64,000 bases of DNA. It comes from Paroedura picta. Taxonomy: Eukaryota; Chordata; Lepidosauria; Squamata; Gekkonidae. The notes below the pieces were generated by a model that did not search any database, was not told the origin of the DNA, and worked only from the letters and a program-made list of their open reading frames with translations. Every line of letters begins with the position of its first letter. The stretch's first letter is position 1. The position numbers and the translations under genes are program-made. Where the stretch lies: positions 58,610,674 through 58,674,673 of the forward strand of contig NC_135375.1 of the NCBI RefSeq assembly GCF_049243985.1. The letters run 5' to 3'. This document shows positions 48,361 to 59,759 of this stretch, one piece after another.

Positions 48361-48611
48361 GTATGGTGAAGAGTGGCAGCTACTAATCTGGCGAGCTGGG
48401 TTTAATTCCCTGCTCCTCTACTTACAGCCAGCTGGGTGACCTTGGGTTAGTCACAATCTGATAGTGCTGTTCTCACAGAGCAATAATTTCAGGGCTCTCT
48501 AAGTGCCACCTACTTTGTTGTGGAGAGAGGATGGGAAGGCAATCGTAAGCTGCTTTGAGACTCCTTTGAGACTACTGACAAGCAGGGTATAAAAAAACAG
48601 CTCTTCTTCTA
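48361..48611 (+). mobile_element. CORE-SINE
   Basis: Plus strand: tRNA-like head ending in TTTAATTCCC, core 'ctgggtgaccttgggttag', body 'tgtggagagaggatgggaag', tail 'gctgctttgagactcctttg' and a CTCTTCTTCT end. Confidence 0.8.
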
Positions 48612-49290
48612 AATGTAGAGATGCCAGCCTCCAAGTGGGTCCTGGAGTCTCCTGGAATTACAGCTCATTTACAGACTGCAGTTCCCCTGGAGAAATTGGA
48701 GGGTGGACTTAATGGCATTGTACTACAGCGGTCCGCAACCTTTTGGCTGCCGCGGACCGCTGCTCTGGAGTGGGGGGAGAGGGCGGCCTGGGGGCCCACG
48801 CACGCGCGGCAGCCCCGGCGCAAATGCGCATGCGCGGACTGCTGTGCACGTGCGTTTGCGCCTGGCAGGGGCGCAAACGCACGTGCGCGGCAGTCTGTGC
48901 ATGTGCATTTGCACTGCCGCCATGCCGGCGGCCGCGGCTTCCCCTCCCGGCCCCTCCGGGCCTCCAGCAAATCGGCCGCCAAAGCGGCCGATTAGCTTGC
49001 GGCTCGGCAAGCTTCTCTTCCCCCCCCCCCGAAACAAGAAGCTTGCCGGGCCGCGAGCTAATCGGCCGCTTTGGCGGCCGATTTGCTCGCGGCCTGGCGA
49101 GCTTTTCGCTTTGGGGGGGAGGGAAGAAGGAGCCGCGGCCCGGCAGCGGGCCACTGCCTGTGGGTTGGGGACCACTGTTGTACTCCATTGAGGTTCCTGT
49201 CCTTCTCAGGCTCTACCCCAAGATCTCCAAGAGTTTCCCAAACTGGAACTGGCTGTCTTGGTGGTGGCCAGGGAGAACCTGGCAACACTA
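48612..49290. repeat. GTTGCCA-type repeat split by hAT element C
   Basis: Left piece 48612-48725 ('gatgccagcctccaagtggg', 'gttcccctggagaaattgg', 'tggacttaatggcattg') and right piece 49178-49290 ('ctctaccccaagatctcca', 'aactggaactggctgtc') are two parts of one repeat separated by a clean hAT insertion. Confidence 0.6.
48726..49177. mobile_element. Non-autonomous hAT element C with large internal palindrome
   Basis: Starts CAGCGGTCCGCAACC and ends GGGTTGGGGACCACTG, with TTGTACTA (48718-48725) and TTGTACTC (49178-49185) as the duplication. Bases about 48966-49088 form a long palindrome: arms of roughly 50 bp containing AATCGGCCGCCAAAGCGGCC and its complement around a C tract. Many long GC-rich open frames here are composition artefacts. 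Confidence 0.9.
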
Positions 49291-49334
49291 TCTAAATACC
49301 AGTGCAAAGTGGCTTTGGCCTCTATTGCTGGCCC

Positions 49335-49410
49335 TTCAGAGATACTGGTTGGCCACTGTGTGAGACAGGATGTTGAAGTGGATGGATGTCTGATCCAGAT
49401 TCAGGACACC
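49335..49410 (+). mobile_element. CR1-like 3' fragment
   Basis: 'ggccactgtgtgagacagga' and 'gatgtctgatccag' resemble the common CR1/L3 end ('acaggatgctggactagatgg'). Confidence 0.45.
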
Positions 49411-50899
49411 TTTATTGATATAACAGATAAGAGATCAAGAAAGACATGACTAAATATTAAAACAACCTGAGTTATTCCATACATAACAAAAAATTATCCT
49501 GCCTGTTTTAATAAACAACAACTGTTTATTAACATATTCCCAAGTACATCTGCAACTTTAACAAGCTTTGTGAGATCCCTTTCACATAGCATAGACTTTA
49601 TAATAAGGACTTTAGATCTATATCATAAATTTGAATCTGACAAATAATCCTGAATTACAGTTCATTGGCTTAAAAAGATTGGACAATCTACTACAATATG
49701 GATTAGTGTGTCCAGAACTTTATAATCATGCAAATAGTACACAACCATGGAAACTGTACATGTATGTCTGACCCAGTAGGAATCTTCTTATGTTCCTAAT
49801 GTTTGGCTGCAAATTCGTTGCCTCAGCATTTGTTGTGTTGGATCCAGTGACCTATTAGTGGAAGAAGATACTGGCAGATGTGATTTCTTGTCATGTCCCC
49901 CTCTTGAGTATTTCTTTTAGATCTTCAGAAAGTTGATTCACATAGTTGTGCAACCCATGTGGTTGATCAGGAGAGCTGTAGTGAGGAGTGCGAAAATTAT
50001 GCAGTTGCTTCCTTTCCCTCTTCAATTAATGGAACTCTGGGTAGAATAGGGAGGTGTGGGTAATTTCACTATTTCCTCCTCATTGAAGCCTTCTCCTGAA
50101 AATCGACTAGGGATGATGGTGCAGGAAACAGCAAAAATCCATGGTTTTTCAGATACTGATTGATGGACCCAACCCAGTGTACTGCTAAAGTTTTATAATA
50201 TTACTATCTGCCCACCTTTTATCATTTATAATGAATATTGCATGGAAATTCCCATTCCTTACTAAAGTTCCTTGGGTGTGCTCTGTTATATACACAACAT
50301 TTTGTGTGACTGGCTTTCTTCAATGAGTTCATTGTTAGGGGCACCTTGGAATGCACCATGGAGATTAGTCAGGCAATGTTAACAAGATAATGACCTTGCT
50401 TGTTAAAACAAACATAATGATTGGATAGATGTACAACACACCTCAAGCAGAATATTATTTTAATGATAATTTAGCATGTGTAAATCTCTAAAAATATTTG
50501 AAAGGTTTTTTCTTTGCTTAGAGCATTTGTACATGTATCTTTTACATAACAAAATATGTATTTTGGTTTAACCATCCTATAAACAATTTGATTCTGTTTA
50601 CCAAATCACCTGAAGAAAATCAAAATATTTGGATAATTCGAACTTTGGATAAATGCAATCTTTGTCTGTGTAATTTTCAGAATAGGGAGCACTATAGTGT
50701 GCATGCAGAGATTTTAATGCTGAAGATGCCATATAAAAGGAACAAATAAATACTGAGATTACAGTGTAACAAATACTTGAATGTTTATATGAAAACAACG
50801 TTTTTTTCCAATTAATTTACAAATCATGTTTTTGGAAATACTTTTTGTTTTTAAAAACAATGATGCACAGAGGTATAAACTAAATATTACAACTTTCAG

Positions 50900-51057
50900 G
50901 CAGACATGTACATTGGACATCATGGTGAAAAAATGCTGGAAAGCTTTTGCAAATGGCAACATGAAGAATTTGGTAAGAAAAATGACATCCATTTAGAGAT
51001 GTCCACAAGCTGGGGTGAAGATCTATCACCAGTTGATGCAGCCATATTAATTACCAG
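50900..51057 (+). CDS. ADAMTS19: ADAMTS19 coding exon 6 (metalloprotease domain)
   Basis: Encodes residues 371-422 plus two bases of codon 423. Acceptor TTTCAG at 50899; donor CAG/GTGAGC. It reads ADMYIGHHGEKMLESFCKW, then a charged helix, then SPVDAAILITR. Cys in ESFCKW is one of the conserved protease-domain cysteines. A second AG four bases downstream of the acceptor would break the frame, so 50900 is chosen. Confidence 0.94.
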
Positions 51058-51439
51058 GTGAGCTTCAATTTTTGTCCCCTTTCATGGAAATGGAAATAAA
51101 TTTCTGCAGGTACTATGTGCATTTAGATCATGGATATTCCTCTTCACTAAACTACTAGGGTTGGCTGCTGCCCTTTATTGCTGGCATTACATTGAACTGG
51201 AGCAACATGTTGTCTTCTCAAGGTTTACATAATGAATTAGGCAGAGATTCAGTACATAATGATGATAGTGGATCATAGAGATAATGGAATGTAGGAATGC
51301 TGGAACTTACAAATGTAGAAGACCCAAGGCATTTATGCATCTATTTGGAATTCATACCAAAATTCTTTCTGACTCAACTTCTCTTGGTCTTCTTTACCTG
51401 TAAGACTTCACAAAGTTATTTCCTCTTCACATACCTAGA

Positions 51440-51520
51440 ACTCTGCCTCATGAAAGCTCACACCGAAATATGTTTCTAGTGTCTAAGGTATTGTTGGATT
51501 TTTGTTTTACTGATACATCA
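51440..51520 (+). repeat. Possible foldback-family fragment
   Basis: 'catgaaagctcacaccgaaa' followed by a diverged 'tattgttggatttttgtttt' matches the right arm of the family at 19140. Confidence 0.4.
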
Positions 51521-51959
51521 ACCCAGACAGAACTACAGTTATAGGAAGCAACTTTAGATACTGAAATAACATATTCTTAATATACCACCTTTGTCAGATA
51601 TTCTCTACCAGTTGCAATATTTGAAGAGGGTTCCTGATCCTCTATGGAAAGAACATACATAGCAAAAAAGTCTTGAAATGTAAAACTATGAGCAAGTGCC
51701 TTAATTTCATTACAACCCATACCATACCAAAATAATATAGTTACTGTCTTGTTAAAAATAAAGGACATTTCAGAATTCATGACAACAACCTGCTAAACTC
51801 TTGATCTGGACATAGGATTGAGGGGGACTGATTATAGCAGTCTGATTCTGTTGTGTATACACATGAACCTCAATTAAATTAAATTTTCTATCTGCAATGT
51901 CCATGTTCGACTCTGCAGTGACACCACCTTTTCTCCAGGATATCTGGGAGTGGATTTCA

Positions 51960-52080
51960 TATTCATATTCATATACCGCTGTTCCCCAGTGGGCTCACGG
52001 CAGTATACAATAATACAATTATCCATTAAATTATCCCCTAAATCAGAGTAATGCACTCTAAAAGCCCAGTATTATATGTG
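51960..52080 (-). mobile_element. LINE (L2/CR1-like) 3' tail
   Basis: 'atataccgctgttccccag' and 'gggctcacggcagtatacaa' are the minus-strand LINE 3' UTR. Confidence 0.5.
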
Positions 52081-53251
52081 TAGATGCCAGTGTTTTCCTG
52101 GATTATCTCCCCCACCCCCCCCTTCTCCATGCCTCCAACACTGATGTAGTGTGGCAATCTGTCACTGATTAGTCTGGGCATCAACTCTATGAATGTTGAA
52201 AAAATACCTTCTGGTCACCATTTCCTTTGTATGTTTTCTTGTCTTCACATTTAAGATCCTTTTTCAAGTGTTCCCCCTCCCTTTTTCATTTCTGAGGTTC
52301 AGTGCTGAAAATGTTCATGGGCCACAATGAGACTATGTAACAGCAACTGGCTTTTCCCCTTTTGCATTCGCAGTCCTTTCTCCTATCTTAATCTGATTCT
52401 CGTAATGGTTCAGAAAGATTCTCAATGAATGTTGTAGGTCATTCCCCCTCTGCTTTCCCTCCACTTCTTGTCCATCTTTTAAATGTAATTGCAAACCTCA
52501 GCATTCCTGACTGTTCCAGTCAGAATTTATGAAGCCTTTTTTTTCTTAAAATAAATTTGACTTAGCCATGCAATAATACTATCCTTGTACTGTTGAAAAC
52601 CTAACTTGGTAGATGGTATGGTGGTTATGATGGCTAGTTAGCAATTGCATCCCCACGATTCATAGTTGTACTGCCACCCAGGGTTGGCTTTTTTCAGGAC
52701 ATATAATTATGCTCTTTAATTTTGATATGGTTTTTCATTGAAGGCAACAAGTACTGCAAATTCTGCAAACTGCAGATTACTCTATTTATTTGAGCACCAT
52801 TGGAGATGCCCTCTGGTGGTCTGCTACCTGAGCCTCAAAGAAAAGTTTTGAAGATATGTCAAAAATTAATAAAACTCATGGCTTAAATGTGAAGTCTCTG
52901 TTATTTTATTTATTATATAAAAATATCAAAACCAAAACTTGTACACTCATTTTCAATGCTCACAACACTATCATCAGTGGAATACTTTAAAATATAAAAT
53001 GAAATGTATCAATATAACTCAAATGTAGTTATGATAAACCCATTAATTATTATATATCCCCAAATTAATTACATACCTTAAAGAACACAATATAATAGTA
53101 CCCCCCTTCCAATAGGTATTTTCTTTTATCAGTCCACACTAAAAATGTAAATACAACCATAAATATAATAAATCCATATTTAACCTTCACAATATGAATA
53201 ATACTGTCTTTAGTCCCAGTCATAATTACCTTCTAATATCAATATGGCATA

Positions 53252-54093
53252 TCTTTAAACGGCTCCTGTGGAGCGGATTAAATAAAAGGGTAAGGGCTGT
53301 CGGGGAGGAGTTAGGGCGGGCCCTGTCCAGGATAAAAACTCCGAGTGTCACTTGGGGGCCAAGCGGCCAATGGCCGCTTGGCCCGGCCTTGCCACTCAGT
53401 CTGAGAAGACCTCCGAGCTGGGTAGTCCTCTTGCAGACCTATCCTCCCCGGTGGGAAAGGAGCAGGGATGCCGTGGTATCCCTGTTCCTTTCCACCCCCC
53501 CTACTAGCCTCCAAAAAAACGCCGTCACGAGCCAGCCCCGCCCTTCGCCGCACGTTGCCGCGGCCCAGCGGAGCTCACCTGTCACCCTGATCTTCGCCGC
53601 ACATTGACACTGCTGCCCGCAGCTTGGCCATCGCCGCCACCCTTTGCCGCACATTCCTGATGCCGGCCAGAGCTCGCCTGTTGCCGCCGCCCTTCGCAGC
53701 TGCCGCCCGGACCTACTCGCCAGTATGTGCGCCGCCAACTCCGCGGCTCGCCCATTCCTGGCTGCATCCCCGGCTCACCGCGGACCTTCTGCAGGCAACG
53801 AGAACAGCCTCGCCACCTCCCTGCCGTGCCGAGGCTGCTCCGAGCCCCGCCAATAGGCCCCGCATCCTTCCCGGGTGAGTGGGTCCTCGCTGCCCTTCTC
53901 CCCGCCCTGGAAACAGCCTGGCCACCTCTCTGACACGGCCAGCCTGTTCCCGGTGCCTCCAGAGCACCTCTGCTCACCCCTGACTTCCCGTGCCGCCCCA
54001 GCCCCTGGGAAGCCTTCGCCCTGTGAAGGCTTCCACGGGGACCACGGGCCTAGCGCCCATTTTATGCCTCCATAAAATGGGCTTTTTTCCTAG
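53252..54093 (+). mobile_element. Non-autonomous Helitron
   Basis: An 842-bp GC-rich island in an AT-rich intron with Helitron hallmarks. The 5' end is TCTTTAAACGG preceded by A. The 3' end is CTAG followed by T. A perfect 11-bp hairpin (GCCCATTTTAT at 54055-54065, loop GCCTCC, ATAAAATGGGC at 54072-54082) ends 11 bases before the 3' terminus. There are no terminal inverted repeats and no target duplication, as expected for insertion between A and T. No Rep/helicase coding is present. Open frames within are GC-driven and resemble no domain I know. Confidence 0.8.
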
Positions 54094-55799
54094 TGATATA
54101 TATAATCTGGGACCTTGTTTTGGTTCTGATTTGTTTTTTATAATAAAACAGAGACTTGATATTTAAACCTTGAGCTTTATTAATTTTGTCATATCTTTGG
54201 ACCATTTTTTCGCTTCTGATTTTGTGGATCCAATTAGAATTATTCTTGTGAACCCCAAACAAGGCAGTCATGAAGGGTTACTGGAACCTGTTCATCCTCT
54301 TTTCCAACCTCTTTTGGTGATTGGGCCATGGCTGGTTAGGACCCCTCCTAGGATGAGGCCTGGGGCAGCCAATCTTTTTGCCTATTAGCTGTGACTACCT
54401 CTATGGTGAACTTCTAGCACCACTGCTGATAACAAGATGAAATCTGTCCTTGGATAAATATAATTCTCTCAGGTTTGATATAATCCTTATGTTCTTTAAG
54501 TTTTTAAAACATATATATTGGACAAAAACACACATTCAGGAAAACAGCCCTCAGAAACTCAGAGCAAAGGTAAGGTCTTATAAATCTAGTGCTAAGTTTG
54601 GCACTTTCGCTTTCCCTACTGTTTGAGGACAGCAGCAACCAACAGAGCAATGTTCTCTTTCAAGTAGAACTATGAGGGGGAGGGAAAACTCTCAGCTCCT
54701 TTCAAGTAGAACTGCTTCAGGATGCAGTCTCTGTGAACAAATTTAGTCAGTGGAAAAATGACTGAACTTATTGTGAGGTATGACAGTTTGTGTGCCTCCC
54801 CAGAAGTTGAAAATGGGAGAGATTACATAAAATGTTACCCAAATAAATACTTCTGTTTACCTAGAGAATACTTCACCTTGTTATCATCCCAGACTGTGAG
54901 AAACAGAAGGGAGGAAAAGTTGGGATGAAAGTTGATTGGGGGTTGGGGTTCAGAAAGTTTGGTAAAATTGTGGAGGGAGAGGTGGGGGAAAGTTTGAAGG
55001 GATACTAGAAGGTGAAAACAGCATATGTTACTGCATAGATGCCTTTCTATGAAAGTTTTGAGAAATTTCTTGGAGTTACACATTTATGTATGGCATTGTA
55101 AGAAGTTGAAATTAAGTGCACATTTCAGTGTACTTCTAGGTATAACAACATTTCCAGGATACTGATTATAACCAAGTACTGATTATAGTACAAATGAATT
55201 ACCAAGATTTGAAAAAGGTTGTTTCAGTAATGGTGCAATATGTACTTAAGATTCAGATGCTACATCATGATCTTCATACAACTGCCTGGTTTAAACTGTA
55301 GAAACAAATAATGAATTATTTATGTGTGTTTAGAGTATCATAAATTTTTACTGGGAAGCCTGCTCTCAAAGGAATACAGTCCTCATTCTTGGAAATTAGG
55401 GAACACATTACATTTGTTTCAGCGTGAAACAGGATGTAAGTGCACGCTGCAGTTGCCAAAATCTAATAGTTCTGTTCCCCCAAACTCCCACAATTAAACT
55501 TCTGGAACTATATTTCACTGAAGACAGAAACAGCCAAAAACAATGCATCCCAGCCTGCATATAATAGTATCTTAGTACATTTTGAACCCTTCCTCCAACT
55601 TAAGTGATTCTTTGAGAGCCAATTAAATTAGAGGAAAATGCTCTATAGGCTTCAGACTTTTCTGTGCAGGGTGATAAGATACATGCCCCTTTTAATTAAT
55701 TATGTTGTACAAATAAGCCCTCTCCTATACTGACAAAATACCTCCTTCCGACAGACGAATCACATAATAGCACCCCATAAAACCCCATTAAAACCCCGA

Positions 55800-56055
55800 A
55801 ACTATAATAATCACAAACACAGAGCGGTTTCTCAGTGGAACAGGCTTTCTTGGGAGGTGGTGGGTTCTCCATCTTTGGAGATTTTTAAGCAGAGACTGGA
55901 TAGCCATCTGACAGAGAGGCTGATTCTGTGAAGGTTCAAGGGGGTGGCAGGTTAGAGTGGATGAGCGATAGGGTTGTGAGTGTCCTGCATAGTGCAGGGG
56001 GTTGGACTAGATGTCTCAGGAGGACCCTCCCAACTCTGTGATTCTATTATTCTAC
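55800..56055 (+). mobile_element. CR1 3' end
   Basis: 'tcagtggaacaggctttctt', 'gatagccatctgacagagag', 'gggggttggactagatgtc' and the GTGATTCTATTATTCTA terminus, plus strand. Confidence 0.88.
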
Positions 56056-56324
56056 AAGTTGATAGAAAGAAAAATCCTCCAGCTTCCCCACAACTGTCCC
56101 TGAAGGGGTTTGTCAGATGGAATACCATAGCCTGAAGGGGCCCATTGATCTTAACTGATCCGACTTCAACTGATTACTTGTTCTCTTGTTCTTATAATAC
56201 ATAATTATAATACAGCAACATGCAGGTGTATTATTAGGCTTTCATAAAATCAGCATACAATGGATCCTAAATACAAAATTGCAAATATATTTGCACCTGC
56301 CTTATTTAAGGGGATGGTTTATAA

Positions 56325-56622
56325 CAGTGGTCCGCAACCTTTTGGCGGCTGAGGACCGCTGTGACAGGGGGGGGGCAGAGGGCGTTCTCCAGCGGCTGCC
56401 ATAGCTGGGGCTCCCCCTTGACGTGGCACTGTGCAGCTGCTGCTGGCAGTGCCCCCACAGCGGGTGGCGGGAAGTCAGGGGCGCCAGCAGGAAAGCAAGT
56501 GGAGCAGGGTTTCAGGCGGCGGCGGTGACATCCCTCGGCAAAAGACAACTCCCCCCCCCGGACCTCAGTAAAATTGTCAAGCGTTGACTGGTCCCCAGTG
56601 ATAAAAAGGTTGGGGACCACTG
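56325..56622. mobile_element. Non-autonomous hAT element D
   Basis: Starts CAGTGGTCCGCAACCTTTTG and ends AAAAAGGTTGGGGACCACTG, the same termini as elements A-C. The flanking octamers (GTTTATAA, CCTTAATA) match poorly, so the duplication is decayed or one end is altered. Confidence 0.8.
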
Positions 56623-57184
56623 CCTTAATACACATAATAACATTCAGTGAATCCTACCCTATGAAGCCTTTCTCCACAATAGCATTGCGCCTCAAAGTCA
56701 TTATATATAATATATTCCATTGTTTTAAAGACTTTAAAAATGTCCTTGTATTTTAAACCTCATTTCGAGGAGAAAATTGAACAATTTTAAATGTTTTCTG
56801 TTATACTGGAAATGTAAATATTTTTGCTCCATATTAAAGAAATGATGACAGAGATAATTTTTATTTTCAATATAAGAAAAGAAAGAAATTGAATTTTGCA
56901 ATGCAGTGGATTTATGTAGTTATAGCAAGGGGTAAATAACCAACAGTTAATTACAGTAAAGAATCTACCTAATGCTTTGTATGGAAATAAAATTGTTATT
57001 TGAAAGACTAATAGGAGTAAGTTTGAACTTAAGGGTTATTGCTAATTTTATTCTTGTTCATTATGTTCTTTTAAGGTAGAAGAGTCCTGTCATTTATTAA
57101 GATGTTAACATTTGTCAAACAACCATTAGTGTTCTAACAGTAAGATTTTCATAAAGGTTTGTCTTTTCTCCCCTCCAATTTTAG

Positions 57185-57228
57185 GAAGGATTTCTGTGTA
57201 CATAAAGATGAACCATGTGATACTGTTG
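57185..57228 (+). CDS. ADAMTS19: ADAMTS19 coding exon 7 (last exon in window)
   Basis: A 44-base exon completing Arg423 and encoding KDFCVHKDEPCDTV plus the first base of Gly438. The acceptor is a CT-rich tract ending TTTTAG at 57184; the donor is G/GTAAGT, the strongest in the gene. It carries two conserved cysteines just before the zinc-binding helix. The next exon, expected to begin IAYLSG and carry HExxHxxGxxH, was searched for by eye up to 64000 and is not present. Confidence 0.93.
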
Positions 57229-57324
57229 GTAAGTACATACATGAAACAAAAAACATTGATTATAAAGCCTTTGAAATACAGCATTGCAGAATTAAGGTTC
57301 CATTTAACAGTGGTTCACAATCAT

Positions 57325-57400
57325 GCATTGGTAGCTGATGAAGGAAGCATTGACTCTCAAAAGCTCATACCCGGATAATCTTGTTGGTCTCTTGCTGGAC
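57325..57400 (+). repeat. Possible foldback-family fragment
   Basis: 'caaaagctcatacccggata' then 'ttgttggtctcttgctggac' matches the arm pattern of the family at 19140. Confidence 0.4.
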
Positions 57401-57404
57401 TGTC

Positions 57405-57620
57405 TACCAGGCTGCTAACCCGCACGTGATGGCTGGAGCCCTCCTGCAATTACACTTGATATCCAGGTGACAGAGATCACCATAAAAAAATGGCCACTTT
57501 AGAAGGTGGACTCTATTCATTATAACTCACTAAAGTCCTTCCCTCCTCAAACCCTACCCTCCTCAGGCGCCACCCCCGAAATCTCCAGGTATTTTCCAAC
57601 CTAGAACTGGTAACCCGAAG
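57405..57620. repeat. Unclassified GTTGCCA-type repeat
   Basis: 'ggtgacagagatcaccat', 'tagaaggtggactctattc' and 'ctccaggtattttccaacct', ending in AGAACTGGTAACCC. Confidence 0.5.
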
Positions 57621-57954
57621 ACCAAGACAGCTATCCTCTGAAACCATCAGTGGTAGGCATACCACCAACTTCACAATTTGGTTGCCAATTTGTTTTGCAG
57701 CTTAATGCAGACAAGGAGACAACACACGGCAGGATTCCTAAAATCAGATTTTATTCTTCTGCCCCTCTTACAGCCTCTGCTATATTTTCTTCTTCCATTG
57801 CACTTTCCTTTTCTGTTTCAGTACAAAGGGCCTTACTCTGCCCAGCGCAGACTATGGTTTATGTAATGGAAATCATTTCAAAATATCAGCAATTAAATAA
57901 CTTGCAAAACAACTTTTAAAACAATAAGGGTTTTCATTACAATTATGCTTTTTG

Positions 57955-58175
57955 GAGATGATGTGGATCGGTGGAGAACATCTACTTGTCCATGCAGAAG
58001 GTCCCCCGTTCAGCTCTTGGCCTCTCCAGTTACAGGATCAGATAGTAGGTAGTAGATAGTAGTAGATATTAGATAGTAGTAAGACCTCTACCTGAGACCC
58101 TGGAGAGTTGCTGCCAGTCCGAGTAGACAGTGCTGACTAGATGGATCTGATTCTGTTTAAGGAATCCTTAAGTGA
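57955..58175 (+). mobile_element. tRNA-derived SINE
   Basis: A tRNA-like head ('ggagaacatctacttgtcc', 'catgcagaaggtccc' and a CGTTCAGCTC B-box remnant), then 'tgagaccctggagagttgct' and 'ctgactagatggatctgatt', the layout of a common squamate SINE with a CR1-like end. Confidence 0.65.
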
Positions 58176-58544
58176 CACCATCATGTGACCCTAAGAATTT
58201 TCTCTCCCTCAATCCCCATGAACTGTAAGTGTGATGTGCTGTCTCCTACTGACTCTGCCTGCCATACATTATCCATCTGTGATCTTTTAGTATGCTAGTA
58301 GCAGTCTTGGACATTAGGCATTTCTCCTAAGCCTTCATTCCTGCTGCCCATCGGCAAGTGGCTCTGATGAGCTGGTTCCTGCTGACACTACCTGCTAAAT
58401 ATTGCCCATTGTGTTTCTGCAATTTTCTGTCTTTAAAATTTAGTGCAAACGATTAATATAAAAATAGAATGCCTGTAACTATTACCGTGATTTGAATAGT
58501 ATTATATTAGGAGAATAGCACCTTTCAATCCATCCCAAAATATC

Positions 58545-58860
58545 CAGAATTTTATTTAGTTTGTTTATGGGTCACCTTTCTCACCAAAGTTCAAGGCAGA
58601 TTACTGAGGAAGAAAGGGGAAAGAATGTAATCATACCTCATAGGACATCACGTGAATAAAGCAATAAGAATACATGTGATCATTAAGTATAAGATATACA
58701 GTGAACAATACGAATGAACAATGCAGTAGAGCTAGGAATATAGAATTGTACAAGGGAAAACAATATTTTTCAATGAAAGGGGAAAGTTATTTTAATTGTA
58801 AACTTCTTGGAACAGAGCTCTGAGTAGGTGGCATAGAAATATTCCAAATAAGTAAATATC
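58545..58860. mobile_element. LINE 3' tails in opposite orientation
   Basis: Left part (58545-58700) reads as a minus-strand tail ('tgggtcacctttctcacc'); right part (58785-58860) as a plus-strand tail ('taaacttcttggaacagagc' ending in GTAAAT). Short and old. Confidence 0.4.
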
Positions 58861-59759
58861 CAAACAGTTTGGCTTGTGGAGTCATATAAATATTAATGAT
58901 TTTAAAATGTAACATTGGGGAGCTCAGATAATTAGAGATTGTAAAACAGGAGGACCTAATCATCTACAGAGATTCTGTTGGCTGTCCTGGATGTGAGTCT
59001 TACTGTATTCCACGTATACAATAGGAACAGCATACCAATAAATATAGAAATATTGTATTATTTATAATGCTTAACCTCAGGCATAAGATATTTGTCTATA
59101 TCACTTAAACTTGTTATTAGGAGCTTGACTATTGAAACTATTCAGGCTTGTTTGTGTTAAATTCAAATTGCCTTTTGAAAGTGTTTAATTTCAATCTATT
59201 TTTAATGGATATCTTAATCCACCTTGGAATGAAGGTAGATGATAAAAGTAGCTCTATATCTCTGATAACGTCTGATTTGACTGAGTGAATTTTTGCACCT
59301 CTGTAAATTTTTTCAGCTTAATTGCATCTACCCATTTATGCTGAAAAGAAGCTATAAAATCAACTAGTCACATTTATCATTACAGTATTTGTATTTTATT
59401 GTCAAATAAACAAATACAAATAATCATATTGCCATATATGAACAATTTCAATGTAAGTAAAATATATTAATTTGTTGTTAACTTGCCACTGTGAATTTAA
59501 AAAGATGGTGACGCAATATACTTAATGTAGATTTAATATGTATTGCACAAGCTCCATAAACTCAGCTTTTCTAAGGGCAAAAGAAAAGGTTTTTAACAAG
59601 TTAGACTGGGATCCCCCTGACCTGACTTTCAATCCTTTTAATCATATGCCAGCCAGCAGAAAGTTCCCAATCACTGCCAGCCCCAATTCAGATCAGGACT
59701 GAGACATGAGAAGAAAAGGGTCTTCAGCTTTCCCCTCCTGTTTTTATTGACCTAAAAAT

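Larger units (their letters stand above)
47218..50899 (+). other. ADAMTS19 intron 5
   Basis: A 3.7-kb intron. 47510-49410 is a stack of adjoining repeats (unclassified GTTGCCA-type repeat, LINE tail, CORE-SINE, second GTTGCCA-type repeat split by a hAT element, LINE tail). 49410-50899 is AT-rich with nothing recognised. Confidence 0.8.
51058..57184 (+). other. ADAMTS19 intron 6
   Basis: A 6.1-kb intron holding a LINE tail (51960-52080), a Helitron (53252-54093), a CR1 tail (55800-56055) and a hAT element (56325-56622). 52080-53250, 54095-55800 and 56625-57184 show nothing I can name. Confidence 0.8.

Noticed and set aside
48621-49363. Several open frames of 105-206 codons on both strands
   Set aside because: They lie in the GC-rich palindromic hAT element C and its host repeat; Ala/Arg/Pro-rich composition is a base-composition artefact.
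53194-53977. Open frames up to 137 codons on both strands
   Set aside because: Inside the GC-rich Helitron; no Rep or helicase motif and no host domain.
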